Assembly (NCBI RefSeq): GCF_021555155.1
Contig: NZ_JAKGBU010000020.1
Location: 29,151 to 62,972, forward strand
From: Rhizobium alarense
GTDB taxonomy: Bacteria; Pseudomonadota; Alphaproteobacteria; Rhizobiales; Rhizobiaceae
Direction: 5' to 3'
DNA length: 33,822 nt
Shown: in pieces, positions 7,751 to 16,178 of the stretch
How positions within the stretch are numbered: the first letter of the stretch is position 1
How the letters are laid out: each line of letters begins with the position of its first letter
The notes under the pieces: generated by a model
What the model was told of the DNA's origin: nothing
Databases searched by the model: none
Seen by the model: only the letters and a program-made list of their open reading frames with translations
Translations under genes and position numbers: made by a program

Positions 7751-9814
7751 TCAGGCGGCAAGACCCTTCTTGACGAGCATCGCCTCCGGCGACGGCATCT
7801 TGCCCCGGAACGCCTTGTAGGCCTCCTCCGGATCAACGGAACCGCCGACGGAATAGATATAGGTCTTGAGCCGGGCGGCCATGCCGGGATCGAAGGCGTC
7901 GCCCGTTTCGGTGAAGGCGGCGAAGGCATCGGCGTCGAGCACTTCCGACCACATGTAGGAATAGTAACCCGCCGAATAGCCGTCGCCGGAGAACACATGC
8001 TGGAAATGCGGCGTCGCGTGGCGCATGACGATCGACGCCGGCAAGCCGATGTCCGCCAGCACCTCCGCCTGCACCGCCATCGGATCCTCGACGGCGTCGC
8101 GGGTGTGGAAGGCCATGTCGACCAGGGCCGACGCGGTGAACTCCACCGTCGCGAAGCCGGAATTGAAAGTCCGCGCCGCGAGTACCTTGTCGAGCAGCGC
8201 CTGCGGCATCGGCGCGCCGGTCTCGTAGTGCACCGCGTAGCGCGTCAGGATTTCCGGGACGGTCAGCCAGTGCTCGTAGAGCTGCGAGGGCAGTTCCACG
8301 AAATCGCGCGACACGCCCGTTCCCGACACCGAGGGATAGGTGACGTCCGACAGCATGCCGTGCAGCGCATGGCCGAACTCGTGGAAGAGCGTGCGGGCAT
8401 CGTCGAGCGACAGCAGCGCCGGCTTGCCTTGCGCGGGCTTCGCGAAGTTGCAGATGTTGTAGATGATCGGGATCTCGCCGACCGTGCCGTTCTTCAGCGG
8501 CAGCCGGTGCTGGCTCTGGTAGGAGCTCATCCAGGCGCCGGACCGCTTGGAGGACCGGGCGAAATAATCGCCGAGGAACATGGCGACCAGCCGGTCGTCG
8601 CGGTCGCGGATCTCGAAGACGCGCACGTCGGGATGGTAGACCGGCAGGCCCGTCTTCTCGATCGCCCGGATGCCGAACAGCCGCCCGGCCACGTCGAAGC
8701 AGGCGTCGATGATCTTTTCGAGCTGCAGATAGGGCTTGAGCTCGGCTTCCGAGAAATTGAACGTCCGCGCCCGCAGCTTTTCGGCATAGTGCCGCCAGTC
8801 CCAGGGCATGACGTCATGGTTGCGGCGCTCGCTCGCGACGAGCGCCGCAAGCTCCTGCTCCTCCTCGCGCGCCCGCGCGACCGCCTTTTCCCAGACCTGC
8901 ATCAGCAGGCCGTTCACGGCCCCGGGCGTCTTCGCCATCGTGTTGTCGAGCTTCAGGGCCGCGAAATTGTCGTAGCCGAGCAGCTTCGCCTTCTCGGCGC
9001 GCAGCGCCAGCGTCTCCTTGACGATCTGCCGATTGTCGGTCTCACCCTCGGTCTCGCCGCGCGCGACCCAGGCGCGGAAGGCCTGTTCGCGAAGGTCCCG
9101 GTTCTCGGAAAACGCCAGGAAGGGCTCGATGATCGAGCGCGACAGCGTCACCGCGAACCTGCCCTCCTGCCCGCGCTCGCGCGCTGCGGCCGCCATGGCG
9201 TCGCGCAGGAAATCCGGCAGGCCGGCCAGCGCCTCGCCTTCGTCCAGCATCAGCGACCAGGCCTTCTCGTCGGCGAGCACGTTCTGGCCGAATCTCGCGC
9301 CGAGGCCCGCGAGCGTTTCGTTGATCGCCGCAAGCCGCTCCTGCTCCGGCTTTTCCAGCTTGGCGCCGGATTTCACGAAGCCCTTCCAGTGCCGCTCCAG
9401 CACGCGCGTCTGCTCGAGCGAGAGCGACAGTGCCGCACGCCCCTCCCAGAGGGCATCGACCCTGGCGAAAAGCGTCGGATTGGTGCCGATCTTCGAATAG
9501 TGCCGTGACATCTTCGGCGCGATCGCGCGCTCGAGCGCCTGGATCGTGTCGTTGGTGTTCGCCCCCGCCCGGCTCCAGAACAGCGCCGAGACGCGCGAGA
9601 GTTCGTCGCCGGCGATTTCGAGCGCCGTGACCGTGTTCTCGAACGTCGGCGCCTCCGGATTGTTCGCGATCGACTCGATCTCCGCCTCGTGCGCCGCAAG
9701 AGCGGCGTCGAAGGCGGCGGCGAACGCGTCGTCCTTGACCAGGTCGAAGCGCGGCAGGCCGTTGAGGCCGGTCCATTCGACGAGGGCGGGATCAATCGGC
9801 AGGCTGGCTGTCAT
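7751..9814 (-). CDS. M3 family zinc metallopeptidase (oligopeptidase A / peptidyl-dipeptidase type)
   Basis: A 687-residue thimet-family (M3) metallopeptidase, expected to cleave short peptides in the cytosol and recycle them. The zinc site HEFGH is at residues 478-482 in LFHEFGHALHG. The third ligand is likely Glu507 in FVELPSQ, and the family's C-terminal substrate loop is present as FSGDGYSAGYYSYMWSEV. Length and layout fit Dcp/PrlC; I cannot separate the two by eye, so no symbol is given. There is no signal peptide. The ATG at 9814 is used because AGGAAG lies just upstream. The longer in-frame start at 9898 would add 28 residues that look like translated promoter. A TATATA sequence (9851-9856) is a good -10 candidate. 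It follows typA by 165 nt and is probably transcribed separately. Confidence 0.93.
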   Translation of the reverse strand: MTASLPIDPALVEWTGLNGLPRFDLVKDDAFAAAFDAALAAHEAEIESIANNPEAPTFENTVTALEIAGDELSRVSALFWSRAGANTNDTIQALERAIAPKMSRHYSKIGTNPTLFARVDALWEGRAALSLSLEQTRVLERHWKGFVKSGAKLEKPEQERLAAINETLAGLGARFGQNVLADEKAWSLMLDEGEALAGLPDFLRDAMAAAARERGQEGRFAVTLSRSIIEPFLAFSENRDLREQAFRAWVARGETEGETDNRQIVKETLALRAEKAKLLGYDNFAALKLDNTMAKTPGAVNGLLMQVWEKAVARAREEEQELAALVASERRNHDVMPWDWRHYAEKLRARTFNFSEAELKPYLQLEKIIDACFDVAGRLFGIRAIEKTGLPVYHPDVRVFEIRDRDDRLVAMFLGDYFARSSKRSGAWMSSYQSQHRLPLKNGTVGEIPIIYNICNFAKPAQGKPALLSLDDARTLFHEFGHALHGMLSDVTYPSVSGTGVSRDFVELPSQLYEHWLTVPEILTRYAVHYETGAPMPQALLDKVLAARTFNSGFATVEFTASALVDMAFHTRDAVEDPMAVQAEVLADIGLPASIVMRHATPHFQHVFSGDGYSAGYYSYMWSEVLDADAFAAFTETGDAFDPGMAARLKTYIYSVGGSVDPEEAYKAFRGKMPSPEAMLVKKGLAA

Positions 9815-10217
9815 GGGTTCTTCCTGTGCTGCAAATCGCGATGGTCCGACTATATAGGCACGGCGCCACGGGATGTGTACGGCCTTCGCGACCGCCACGG
9901 AAATTTCCGGTCGGCCGTCTAAATCGATTGAGACGCGCCGGCGGCGGACGAGGCACTTGACGAACGTCCGAACATCGGTGACAACGTCGGGATTCCGCGG
10001 CCCCTGGACATCGCGCGCCGCGGATGAACTTTGGTGCCGGGCCCCTCTGGCGAGAGTTTACGGCGCTCTCGTGATGTCGGTACCGCCAGCAGATTGAGCC
10101 GGCGGATTCGAAAAACATGACAATCCTGACCATGCCTGACCCGCATGCCCTTTGCGGCACGCGCTTTCGCCCTGCCTCCCCTCTCCGGATCGCCCGCGGC
10201 GGCAAGGCGGTGCGCCC
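9815..10217. other. 403-bp divergent intergenic region, M3 peptidase / DUF475
   Basis: No convincing gene. It must hold both promoters. TATATA at 9851-9856 is a likely -10 for the peptidase (minus strand). TTGACG at 9957-9962 is a possible -35 on the plus strand, without a good -10. An inverted repeat CGAGAG/CTCTCG with a 9-nt spacer lies at 10051-10071. I looked for a manganese (yybP-ykoY type) riboswitch before the TerC-like gene and saw none. Confidence 0.5.
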
Positions 10218-11312
10218 ATGAGCAGCCCCGCAGCAAAGCCCGCAAACAGCTATTTCAAATGGGCCTATATCGTCACGATCGCCGGCCTGGTGCTCGGCGC
10301 CTGGCTCGGCTGGCAATCGACCGGAACGCTGTCGGGAACCGCGACGGTGTTCTTCATCTGCGCCGTGCTTGCGGTGCTGGAGATCTCGCTCTCCTTTGAC
10401 AACGCCATCGTCAACGCCAACAAGCTCAAGGACATGACGCCGGTCTGGCAGCACCGCTTCCTGACCTGGGGCATCGTCATCGCCGTCTTCGGCATGCGCA
10501 TCGTCTTCCCGTTGCTGATCGTCGTCATCGCGGCGAACATCGGCCCGATCGAGGCGATCATCCTCGCGGCGCGGGAACCGGGTGAATATGCGCGCATCAT
10601 GAACGAGGCGCATCTGCCGATCGCCGCCTTTGGCGGCACCTTCCTGATGATGGTCGGCCTCACCTACTTCTTCAATCACGAGAAGGACGTGCACTGGATC
10701 GTCGTCCTCGAGAAGCACATGGCGCGCTTCGCCACGATCAAGGGCGTCGAAATCGCCTTCGTCCTTGCCCTGATCCTGCTCTTCTCGAACCTGCTCGAGG
10801 GCGCGGAAGCCGACGCCTTCGTCTATTCGGCGATCTACGGCCTGCTGACCTTCCTGGCGGTCGAGGTGATCGGCGGCCTGCTCGACGCCTCGGAACAGTC
10901 GATGAGCGCTGCGGCGAAGGGCGGCCTCGGCGCCTTCATCTATCTCGAAGTGCTCGACGCCAGCTTTTCCTTCGACGGCGTCATCGGCGCCTTCGCCCTG
11001 ACGCAGAACCTCTTCGTCATCGCGATCGGCCTCGGCATCGGCGCCATGTATGTGCGCTCGATGACGATCATGCTCGTCGACAAGGGCACGCTCGCCGAAT
11101 ACCGCTACCTTGAGCACGGCGCCTTCTACGCCATCCTGATCCTTTCGGTCATCATGTACTGCCAGACGCTCGTGCATATTCCGGAAGTCGTCACCGGTCT
11201 CGGCGGTGCGGGGCTGATCGGCATCTCGTTGTGGTCCTCGATCCGCTACAACCGCAAGGAACTGGAAAACGCGCCGCTCCATGAGCCGGAACGCGTGGCG
11301 GAGAACGTCTGA
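10218..11312 (+). CDS. DUF475 family TerC-like integral membrane protein
   Basis: A 364-residue polytopic inner-membrane protein of the DUF475 (COG2899) branch of the TerC/LysE-like superfamily. TerC relatives are linked to metal-ion export (manganese, tellurite), but DUF475 itself has no proven substrate. About eight hydrophobic segments are visible. Two conserved acidic motifs, SLSFDNAIVNAN (Asp61) and SFSFDGVIGAFA (Asp253), occupy equivalent places in the two halves, as in TerC proteins, and suggest an ion path. The ATG at 10218 follows AAGGCGG; a longer in-frame start at 10152 adds a Pro/Arg-rich peptide unlike the family. It is monocistronic with a strong terminator. The distant TerB-domain gene (1.8 kb) is not linked to it. 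Confidence 0.92.
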   Translation: MSSPAAKPANSYFKWAYIVTIAGLVLGAWLGWQSTGTLSGTATVFFICAVLAVLEISLSFDNAIVNANKLKDMTPVWQHRFLTWGIVIAVFGMRIVFPLLIVVIAANIGPIEAIILAAREPGEYARIMNEAHLPIAAFGGTFLMMVGLTYFFNHEKDVHWIVVLEKHMARFATIKGVEIAFVLALILLFSNLLEGAEADAFVYSAIYGLLTFLAVEVIGGLLDASEQSMSAAAKGGLGAFIYLEVLDASFSFDGVIGAFALTQNLFVIAIGLGIGAMYVRSMTIMLVDKGTLAEYRYLEHGAFYAILILSVIMYCQTLVHIPEVVTGLGGAGLIGISLWSSIRYNRKELENAPLHEPERVAENV

Positions 11313-11319
11313 CGGCATT

Positions 11320-11345
11320 GCCCGGCTGCCGTGCGGCGGCCGGGC
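11320..11345 (+). repeat. GC-rich hairpin just after the DUF475 gene
   Basis: Inverted repeat with arms GCCCGGC and GCCGGGC, 7 nt after the stop and ahead of the true terminator. It has no T-run, so it may stabilise the 3' end of the message. Confidence 0.4.
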
Positions 11346-11384
11346 GTCCGCCGCCGGACCGGCAAAGGCAGCATGAAAAGACAG

Positions 11385-11424
11385 AAGGCCCGTCGGTCTT
11401 GCGACCAGCGGGCCTTATTTTTTT
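11385..11424 (+). terminator. Rho-independent terminator of the DUF475 gene
   Basis: Stem of 14 positions (one mismatch, one G-T pair), arms AAGGCCCG... and ...GGGCCTT, around a TTGC loop, followed by A and seven T (11418-11424). It is 72 nt after the DUF475 stop. Confidence 0.88.
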
Positions 11425-11494
11425 GAATTCTTGCCTGCGACAGCGTGCTTCGTCTGCACGTGCCCCGATCCGGGGCCACCGTGCGCCGGCGTCG

Positions 11495-11659
11495 TTAGAC
11501 GCGCGGGAAGTCTGCCGGATCGATGCCGAGGGTCTTCAGGTCGCGATCCTTCGGGCGGCGACGGCCTTCGACAGCCGCGGCGGCTGCATTTGCAGCGCTC
11601 AGTACGGCGAAGGCCCGGCCGAGGAAACCCTGGCTGAAGGAATTGCGGAGGGTGGACAT
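11495..11659 (-). CDS. 54-residue small protein, function unknown
   Basis: A short ORF starting MSTLRNSFSQGFLG and ending LGIDPADFPRV. It has an alanine-rich helical middle (residues 16-29), an Arg/Lys segment (EGRRRPKDRDLK) and a short C-terminal motif. The arrangement of basic helix followed by L..LGID resembles small rhizobial proteins of the DUF1127 sort, but the usual DUF1127 core is not clearly present, so I give it no family. The ATG at 11659 is the best start; the RBS region (AAGAAAG, GCGAG) is modest, and an in-frame ATG at 11752 would add an unlikely leader. It lies alone, convergent with the DUF475 gene, and may be a real small protein because its charge pattern is protein-like and it fills the only open gap there. 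Confidence 0.6.
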   Translation of the reverse strand: MSTLRNSFSQGFLGRAFAVLSAANAAAAAVEGRRRPKDRDLKTLGIDPADFPRV

Positions 11660-11758
11660 TTGCTTGCTCGCTTTCTTGTTTAGCTTACAAGCAGGAAGAT
11701 GAGGCTTGCGGGACCGAAGAACAAGGGACGGAAATTCAGCCCAGCCATGCAAATGGTG

Positions 11759-11786
11759 CAGGCCGGAAACGTCCGTTTCCGGCCTG
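11759..11786 (-). terminator. Perfect hairpin after tctA, probable operon terminator
   Basis: Perfect inverted repeat with 13-nt arms (CAGGCCGGAAACG and its complement) and almost no loop, 30 nt after the tctA stop. The minus-strand sequence after it has only a short ATTT, so termination may be partial or Rho-assisted. Confidence 0.55.
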
Positions 11787-11816
11787 CCGTGCTTTCACAG
11801 GAGTCTCGGGAGGACC

Positions 11817-13334
11817 TCAGTCTTCGTTTGCGGCGAACTGTGAAAGCACCTCGCCGCGGCCCCGCGCCCGGAGAATGAGCGGCACGACGACGGCGATGAC
11901 GGCAAGCGCGAAGAGCACCGCCGCGATCGGCGACAGGAAGAGCGCGGTGACGTCGCCCTGGCTGATGGCAAGCGCACGGCGCAGCTGCTGCTCCGCCATC
12001 GGACCGAGGATGAGCCCGACGACGACCGGCGCGATCGGATAGCCGAAGATGCGCATGGCAAAGCCGAGCAGGCCGAAGACGAGCAGCATGCCGAGCTCGA
12101 AGACCGACGGATTGGCGCCGATCGTGCCGAGCGTCGCGAAGAGCAGGATACCGGCATAGAGCCACGGCTTCGGTATAGTCAGCAGCTTCACCCAGAGCCC
12201 GATCAGCGGCAGGTTCAGCACCAGCAGCATGAAATTGGCGATGAGCAGGCTGGCGATCAGGCCCCAGACGAGCTGCGGGTTCGTCGCGAAGAGCAGCGGG
12301 CCGGGCTGCAATCCGTATTGCTGGAAACCGGCGAGCATGATCGCCGCCGTCGCGGTCGTCGGCAGGCCGAGCGACAGCAGCGGCACCAGCGTGCCGGCGG
12401 CCGACGCGTTGTTCGCGGCCTCCGGACCCGCCACGCCCTCGATGGCACCCTTGCCGAACTCGTCGGCATGTTTGGAGAACTGCTTCTCCGTCGAATAGGA
12501 CAGGAAGCTCGCGATGTCGGCGCCGCCGGCCGGCATCGCGCCGATCGGGAAGCCGATGAAGGTGCCGCGCAGCCAAGGCTTCCACGAGCGCGCCCAGTCC
12601 TCGGCGCTCATCCAGACGGACCCCTTGACGGCCTCCACCTTGTCGGGCACGCGGTCGCCCTGCGAGGCCACATAGAGCGTCTCGCCGATCGCGAACATGG
12701 CGACGGCGAGCGTCGTCACCTCGATGCCGTCGAGAAGATCCGGAATGCCGAAGGACAGCCGCGCCTGGCCGGTCTGCTGGTCGATGCCGATGACGGCGAG
12801 CGCGAGGCCGACGAAAAGCGCCGTCAGCCCGCGCAGCGTCGAATCGCCGAAGGCCGCCGAAACGGTGACGAAGGCGAGCACCATCAGGGCGAAATATTCG
12901 CGCGGGCCGAAGGAGAGCGCGAATTTCACGACGAAGGGCGCGATGAAGGCGAGACAGAGCGTGGCGATGAGGCCGGCGACGAAGGAGCCGATCGCCGCCG
13001 TGGCGAGGGCCGGGCCGCCGCGTCCGGCGCGCGCCATCTTGTTGCCCTCGAGCGCGGTGACGACCGAGGCGCTCTCGCCCGGCGTGTTGAGCAGGATGGA
13101 CGTGGTCGAACCGCCATACATGCCGCCGTAATAGATGCCGGCGAACATGATGAGCGACCCGGCCGGGTCGAGCTTGTACGTGACGGGCAGGAGAAGCGCC
13201 ACGGTGAGCGCCGGGCCGATGCCCGGAAGGACGCCGACGGCGGTCCCGAGCGTCACGCCGATCAGCGCGTAGAGCAGGTTGATCGGCTGCGCCGCGATGG
13301 CAAGCCCCTGCAGCAGGAAGTCAAAGGTTCCCAT
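11817..13334 (-). CDS. tctA: Tripartite tricarboxylate transporter, large permease subunit TctA
   Basis: A 505-residue large membrane subunit of a TTT transporter, which takes up tricarboxylates or other organic acids using the ion gradient and a periplasmic binding protein. The family signatures are visible: [11 protein letters not shown] (34-44) and [21 protein letters not shown] (within 68-88). A matching second-half motif, [17 protein letters not shown] followed by [18 protein letters not shown], reflects the internal duplication. About 10-12 hydrophobic helices are present. It is the last gene of tctCBA, starting 11 nt after the tctB stop, and is followed by a strong hairpin. Substrate cannot be read from sequence; citrate or related acids are typical. 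Confidence 0.95.
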   Translation of the reverse strand: MGTFDFLLQGLAIAAQPINLLYALIGVTLGTAVGVLPGIGPALTVALLLPVTYKLDPAGSLIMFAGIYYGGMYGGSTTSILLNTPGESASVVTALEGNKMARAGRGGPALATAAIGSFVAGLIATLCLAFIAPFVVKFALSFGPREYFALMVLAFVTVSAAFGDSTLRGLTALFVGLALAVIGIDQQTGQARLSFGIPDLLDGIEVTTLAVAMFAIGETLYVASQGDRVPDKVEAVKGSVWMSAEDWARSWKPWLRGTFIGFPIGAMPAGGADIASFLSYSTEKQFSKHADEFGKGAIEGVAGPEAANNASAAGTLVPLLSLGLPTTATAAIMLAGFQQYGLQPGPLLFATNPQLVWGLIASLLIANFMLLVLNLPLIGLWVKLLTIPKPWLYAGILLFATLGTIGANPSVFELGMLLVFGLLGFAMRIFGYPIAPVVVGLILGPMAEQQLRRALAISQGDVTALFLSPIAAVLFALAVIAVVVPLILRARGRGEVLSQFAANED

Positions 13335-13345
13335 CGGTCACGCCC

Positions 13346-13834
13346 TCAGAAGAACAGGTGCTCGAGCGGCCCGGCAGGCAGCGAAAGCTGCAGCAGGCGG
13401 CCGAAGATGATCCAGACGGCGAAGCTGAAGGCAATGCCGAGCGGCAGCGATATCCAGAGCTTGCGCTTGCCGAAACCGAAGGCGGTCAGGGCAAAGAGCA
13501 CGCCGGTGGCGATCGAGAAGCCCGCCGTCTTCAGGAGCAGCATCTGCCCCGCAAGGCCGGCGACGATGAAGACGACCGGGCTCACCTCGATCGGTTCGCG
13601 CTCCGGAAAGTCGCTGCGCCAGGCTTCGAACGCGGTCCAGACGGCCAGCAGCGCGAGGCCGATGGCAACGGCGTGCGGCACGGTGGCCGGACCGATCCGG
13701 GCATAGTTGCTCATCGCCGAGAGGCGCGAGGCATCCCACCAGATCACGGCGGCGAGCACGAAGAGTACCGGGGCGATGATGAGCGCCGCCCTGTCGGGGC
13801 GGCGCTTGTCGGCATGAGGGGTGACCTCGCTCAT
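13346..13834 (-). CDS. tctB: Tripartite tricarboxylate transporter, small membrane subunit TctB
   Basis: A 162-residue small membrane subunit of the TTT transporter. Four hydrophobic helices are visible (about 18-36, 48-66, 83-103 and 118-150 with a break), the layout of TctB proteins, which show little motif conservation. Its ATG overlaps the tctC stop as ATGA (13831-13834), so translation is coupled, and tctA begins 11 nt downstream. Identity is supported as much by its place between tctC and tctA as by its own sequence. An acidic/basic N-terminal tail ([12 protein letters not shown]) is cytosolic by the positive-inside rule. Confidence 0.93.
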   Translation of the reverse strand: MSEVTPHADKRRPDRAALIIAPVLFVLAAVIWWDASRLSAMSNYARIGPATVPHAVAIGLALLAVWTAFEAWRSDFPEREPIEVSPVVFIVAGLAGQMLLLKTAGFSIATGVLFALTAFGFGKRKLWISLPLGIAFSFAVWIIFGRLLQLSLPAGPLEHLFF

Positions 13835-14775
13835 TGGACGAGTCCGATTTCCTTGAGAATGGCCTGGGTCGAGGCGACGTCCTTGGCGAGCTGCTCCTTG
13901 AACGCGTCACCGGCGAGATAGGTGTTCTGCCAGCCCTTCGTCTTCAGGACCGCTTTCCAGGCGTCGGAATTCGCGAGCTTCTCGATGTCGGCGTTGATCT
14001 GCGCCTTCTGCTCGTCCGTGATGCCCGGTGCCGCCGCGATCATCCGCCAGTTCTCGACGACGACGTCGAGGCCGCTTTCCTTGATGGTCGGGGCGTCGAC
14101 GCCGTCGATCCGCTCGGCGCTCGAAATCGCGATGAGGCGGAGCGTGCCGGCCTTCACCTGCGCCTCGAACTCGCCGTAGCCGGAAATGCCGGCGGTCACC
14201 TGGTTGCCGAGGATGGCGGCCAGCGCCTCGCCGCCGCCCGAGAACGCGACGTAGTTGATCTTCGTCGGGTCGACACCGGCCGCCTTGGCGATCAGGCCGG
14301 CTGCAATATGGTCGGTACCGCCTGCCGAGCCGCCCGCCCAGGAGACAGCGCCCGGATCGGCCTTCAGTGCCTCGATGAGACCGGCCATGTCCTTGATCGG
14401 CGACTCGGCCGGCACGACGATCGCTTCATATTCGCCGGTCAGGCGCGCGATCGGCGTGACGTCGTCGAGCGTCACCGGCGACTTGTTGGTGAGGATCGCG
14501 CCGACCATGACATAGCCGCCGACGATGAGCGCGTTGGGATTGCCGGAATTCTGGCTGGTGAACTGGGCAAGGCCGATCGTGCCGCCGGCACCCGGGACGT
14601 TGACCACCTGCACGCTGCCGGAAATGCCCTCGTCCTGCAGCACGGTCTGCAGCGAACGGGCCGTCTGGTCCCAGCCGCCGCCGGGGCCTGCAGGCGCGAT
14701 GATCGTGTAGTCGGCGGCAAGCGCCGGCAGCGCCATGGCGCCGGCGAGAATGGATGCCAGGAAAAACTGTCTCAA
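13831..14775 (-). CDS. tctC: Tripartite tricarboxylate transporter, periplasmic binding protein TctC
   Basis: A 314-residue Bug/TctC-family periplasmic solute receptor. Residues 1-20 form a signal peptide ending ALA-AD. The ligand loop [13 protein letters not shown] follows at about 28-40, with conserved VNVPGAGG and [14 protein letters not shown] segments further on. I choose a TTG start at 14775: GGAGG lies 8 nt upstream, it gives a perfect signal peptide, and no ATG or GTG is suitably placed. The long ORF to 14928 has a non-protein-like leader. First gene of tctCBA. A direct repeat 180 nt upstream is a candidate TctD site. The aspartate common in the carboxylate-binding loop of acid-binding members appears as GGWDQ. 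Confidence 0.93.
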   Translation of the reverse strand: MRQFFLASILAGAMALPALAADYTIIAPAGPGGGWDQTARSLQTVLQDEGISGSVQVVNVPGAGGTIGLAQFTSQNSGNPNALIVGGYVMVGAILTNKSPVTLDDVTPIARLTGEYEAIVVPAESPIKDMAGLIEALKADPGAVSWAGGSAGGTDHIAAGLIAKAAGVDPTKINYVAFSGGGEALAAILGNQVTAGISGYGEFEAQVKAGTLRLIAISSAERIDGVDAPTIKESGLDVVVENWRMIAAAPGITDEQKAQINADIEKLANSDAWKAVLKTKGWQNTYLAGDAFKEQLAKDVASTQAILKEIGLVQ

Positions 14776-14955
14776 GATAGTGTCCTCCGTCAGGCGGCCT
14801 CTTCGTGCCGCACATTGCTCAATCTGGGGAGGGAGGACCGGTTCAACGCACACGACGTCCGCAGCGATTGCGGATCGGGGCCTTGGCTCACTCCTCCCGG
14901 ATCTCCGGCCACCCGCCTCCACGGACACCGAAGAACCCTAAGCCAACACAAGAAG

Positions 14956-14974
14956 CTGACATCTACCTGACATC
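14956..14974 (-). promoter_or_regulatory. Candidate TctD operator: tandem CTGACATC repeat upstream of tctC
   Basis: CTGACATC occurs twice, at 14956-14963 and 14967-14974, separated by TAC, so the period is 11 bp. OmpR/PhoB-class regulators usually bind two head-to-tail half sites about 10-11 bp apart. It sits about 180 nt before the tctC start, and the regulator gene tctD is close by. Binding is inferred. Confidence 0.5.
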
Positions 14975-15032
14975 GTACGCCAGCCTGAGCGCTTGTCGAG
15001 GCATGTCGTGGCCGCCGGACCGTTTTCGGCCG

Positions 15033-16100
15033 CTACTGCGTGCGCAGCACCTCGTTCCAGCGCGCGATCAGCCGGGCGCGCTTCACCTGGTCGAGATAGA
15101 CCATCAGCCCGGGACTGACCGGCACGGGCTTGAGCTGGGCGCCGAGCATCTCGCGCATGGTGTTGGCCGTGTTGTCGCCGGCCACCTCCGGCGAGACGGC
15201 GGCGATCTGCAGCTCCCGCGCCATGATCGTCTGTCCCTCCTTCGACATGAAGAAGGAAAGGTAGCGCCGGCCGAGGTCGGGCGACGCGGCCGCCTGCGGC
15301 ACGAGACCGATGCGTGACATGACGACGGTATAGTCCTTCGGCAGCACGATGCCGACATCCGGATGGCGCGACGCCCAGTCGGCGGCGTAGGAGCCGAGAA
15401 TGTTGTAGCCGAGCACGAAGCGCCCGTCGGCGACGCGCTCGAGGATTGCGGAACTCGTCGAATAGAGCTTGACGCCCGCCGCGCCCATCGCCCGGATCAC
15501 CGTCCAGATGTCGCCGAACTGCTCCTGGTCGCGCGCCATGAAGAGAAATCCGACGCCCGAACGCTCTATGTCGTAGGTACCGATCCGGCCGTAGACCGCT
15601 TCGCCCTGCCGTTTCAGGTAGTCGACGAATTCCGCCCGCGACGCGGGAGGCGTGCGGTCCTTGAAGCTCGGCTTGTGATAGACGAAGACGGCGGGCTCGA
15701 AGGTGAGCGCATAGGCGGTGTTGCGCCAGTTCGCCCATTGCGGCCAGCGCTCGCTCATCGGCAGGTCGCTGCGCTGCGCGTAGCCGTCGTTGCTGAGCTT
15801 GACCTGCAGGTCCATGGCGGACGAAAAGGCGAAGTCGGCGGTCTTCTCTCCCGCATCCGTCTCCCGCACGATCCTGTCGTGCACCTCGCCCGTCAGCATC
15901 TCCTCGTAGCGCACCGCGACGTCGGGATTGGCCACCTGGAAACCCTCGATCATCGGGCGGGCGAGCGGCTCGTCGAGCGACGAATAGACGACGAGAACCT
16001 GCGCCGACCGGTCGCCCGAGTGGGCCGGATAAAAGGTCGGCTCGGCGACGGCCGGAAGGGCCGTCGAAAGAAGCAGGGCGAAGACGGGGAAAATGCGCAT
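15033..16100 (-). CDS. Orphan periplasmic solute-binding protein (AfuA/FbpA/PgtC-like)
   Basis: A 355-residue family 1 extracellular solute-binding protein (COG1840). A signal peptide covers residues 1-19 (PAVA-EP). The mature part opens with LVVYSSLDEPLARPMIEGF, the usual first strand and helix, and later has FEPAVFVYHKP, YDIERSGVGFLF and the end strand LSFFMSKEGQTIMA. COG1840 members bind iron, polyamines, phosphonates or sugar phosphates; the iron-binding tyrosine pair is not obvious. No ABC permease or ATPase gene is nearby. The gene lies between tctCBA and the divergent tctDE, 78 nt from tctD. Salmonella PgtC, a relative in this fold, acts with a sensor kinase, so a sensing role is plausible here. 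The ATG at 16100 gives the signal peptide; the RBS is weak. Confidence 0.88.
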   Translation of the reverse strand: MRIFPVFALLLSTALPAVAEPTFYPAHSGDRSAQVLVVYSSLDEPLARPMIEGFQVANPDVAVRYEEMLTGEVHDRIVRETDAGEKTADFAFSSAMDLQVKLSNDGYAQRSDLPMSERWPQWANWRNTAYALTFEPAVFVYHKPSFKDRTPPASRAEFVDYLKRQGEAVYGRIGTYDIERSGVGFLFMARDQEQFGDIWTVIRAMGAAGVKLYSTSSAILERVADGRFVLGYNILGSYAADWASRHPDVGIVLPKDYTVVMSRIGLVPQAAASPDLGRRYLSFFMSKEGQTIMARELQIAAVSPEVAGDNTANTMREMLGAQLKPVPVSPGLMVYLDQVKRARLIARWNEVLRTQ

Positions 16101-16178
16101 GCAGGCAAGATTGCCCGAGCCGGCCACCGTTCACAAGTGCGCGGCGCGCCGCTAAGCTCCGCGGGGGGAGAACAACGA

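Noticed and set aside
7997-9508. 503-codon open frame on the plus strand across the M3 peptidase
   Set aside because: Antisense to a gene with an intact HEFGH site; composition is that of a shadow frame.
10100-10217. Possible yybP-ykoY manganese riboswitch before the TerC-like gene
   Set aside because: The conserved core of that riboswitch is not visible, and the leader has no matching paired stems.
9792-11318. 508-codon open frame on the minus strand across DUF475
   Set aside because: Antisense to the membrane protein; Asp/Arg/His-rich, no hydrophobic or domain pattern of its own.
12318-13706. 462-codon plus-strand frame across tctA and tctB
   Set aside because: Antisense to two well-supported transporter genes and spans their junction; shadow frame.
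14776-14940. Possible sigma-54 promoter before tctC
   Set aside because: A TGGC is present on the minus strand, but the required GC element at the correct distance is missing.
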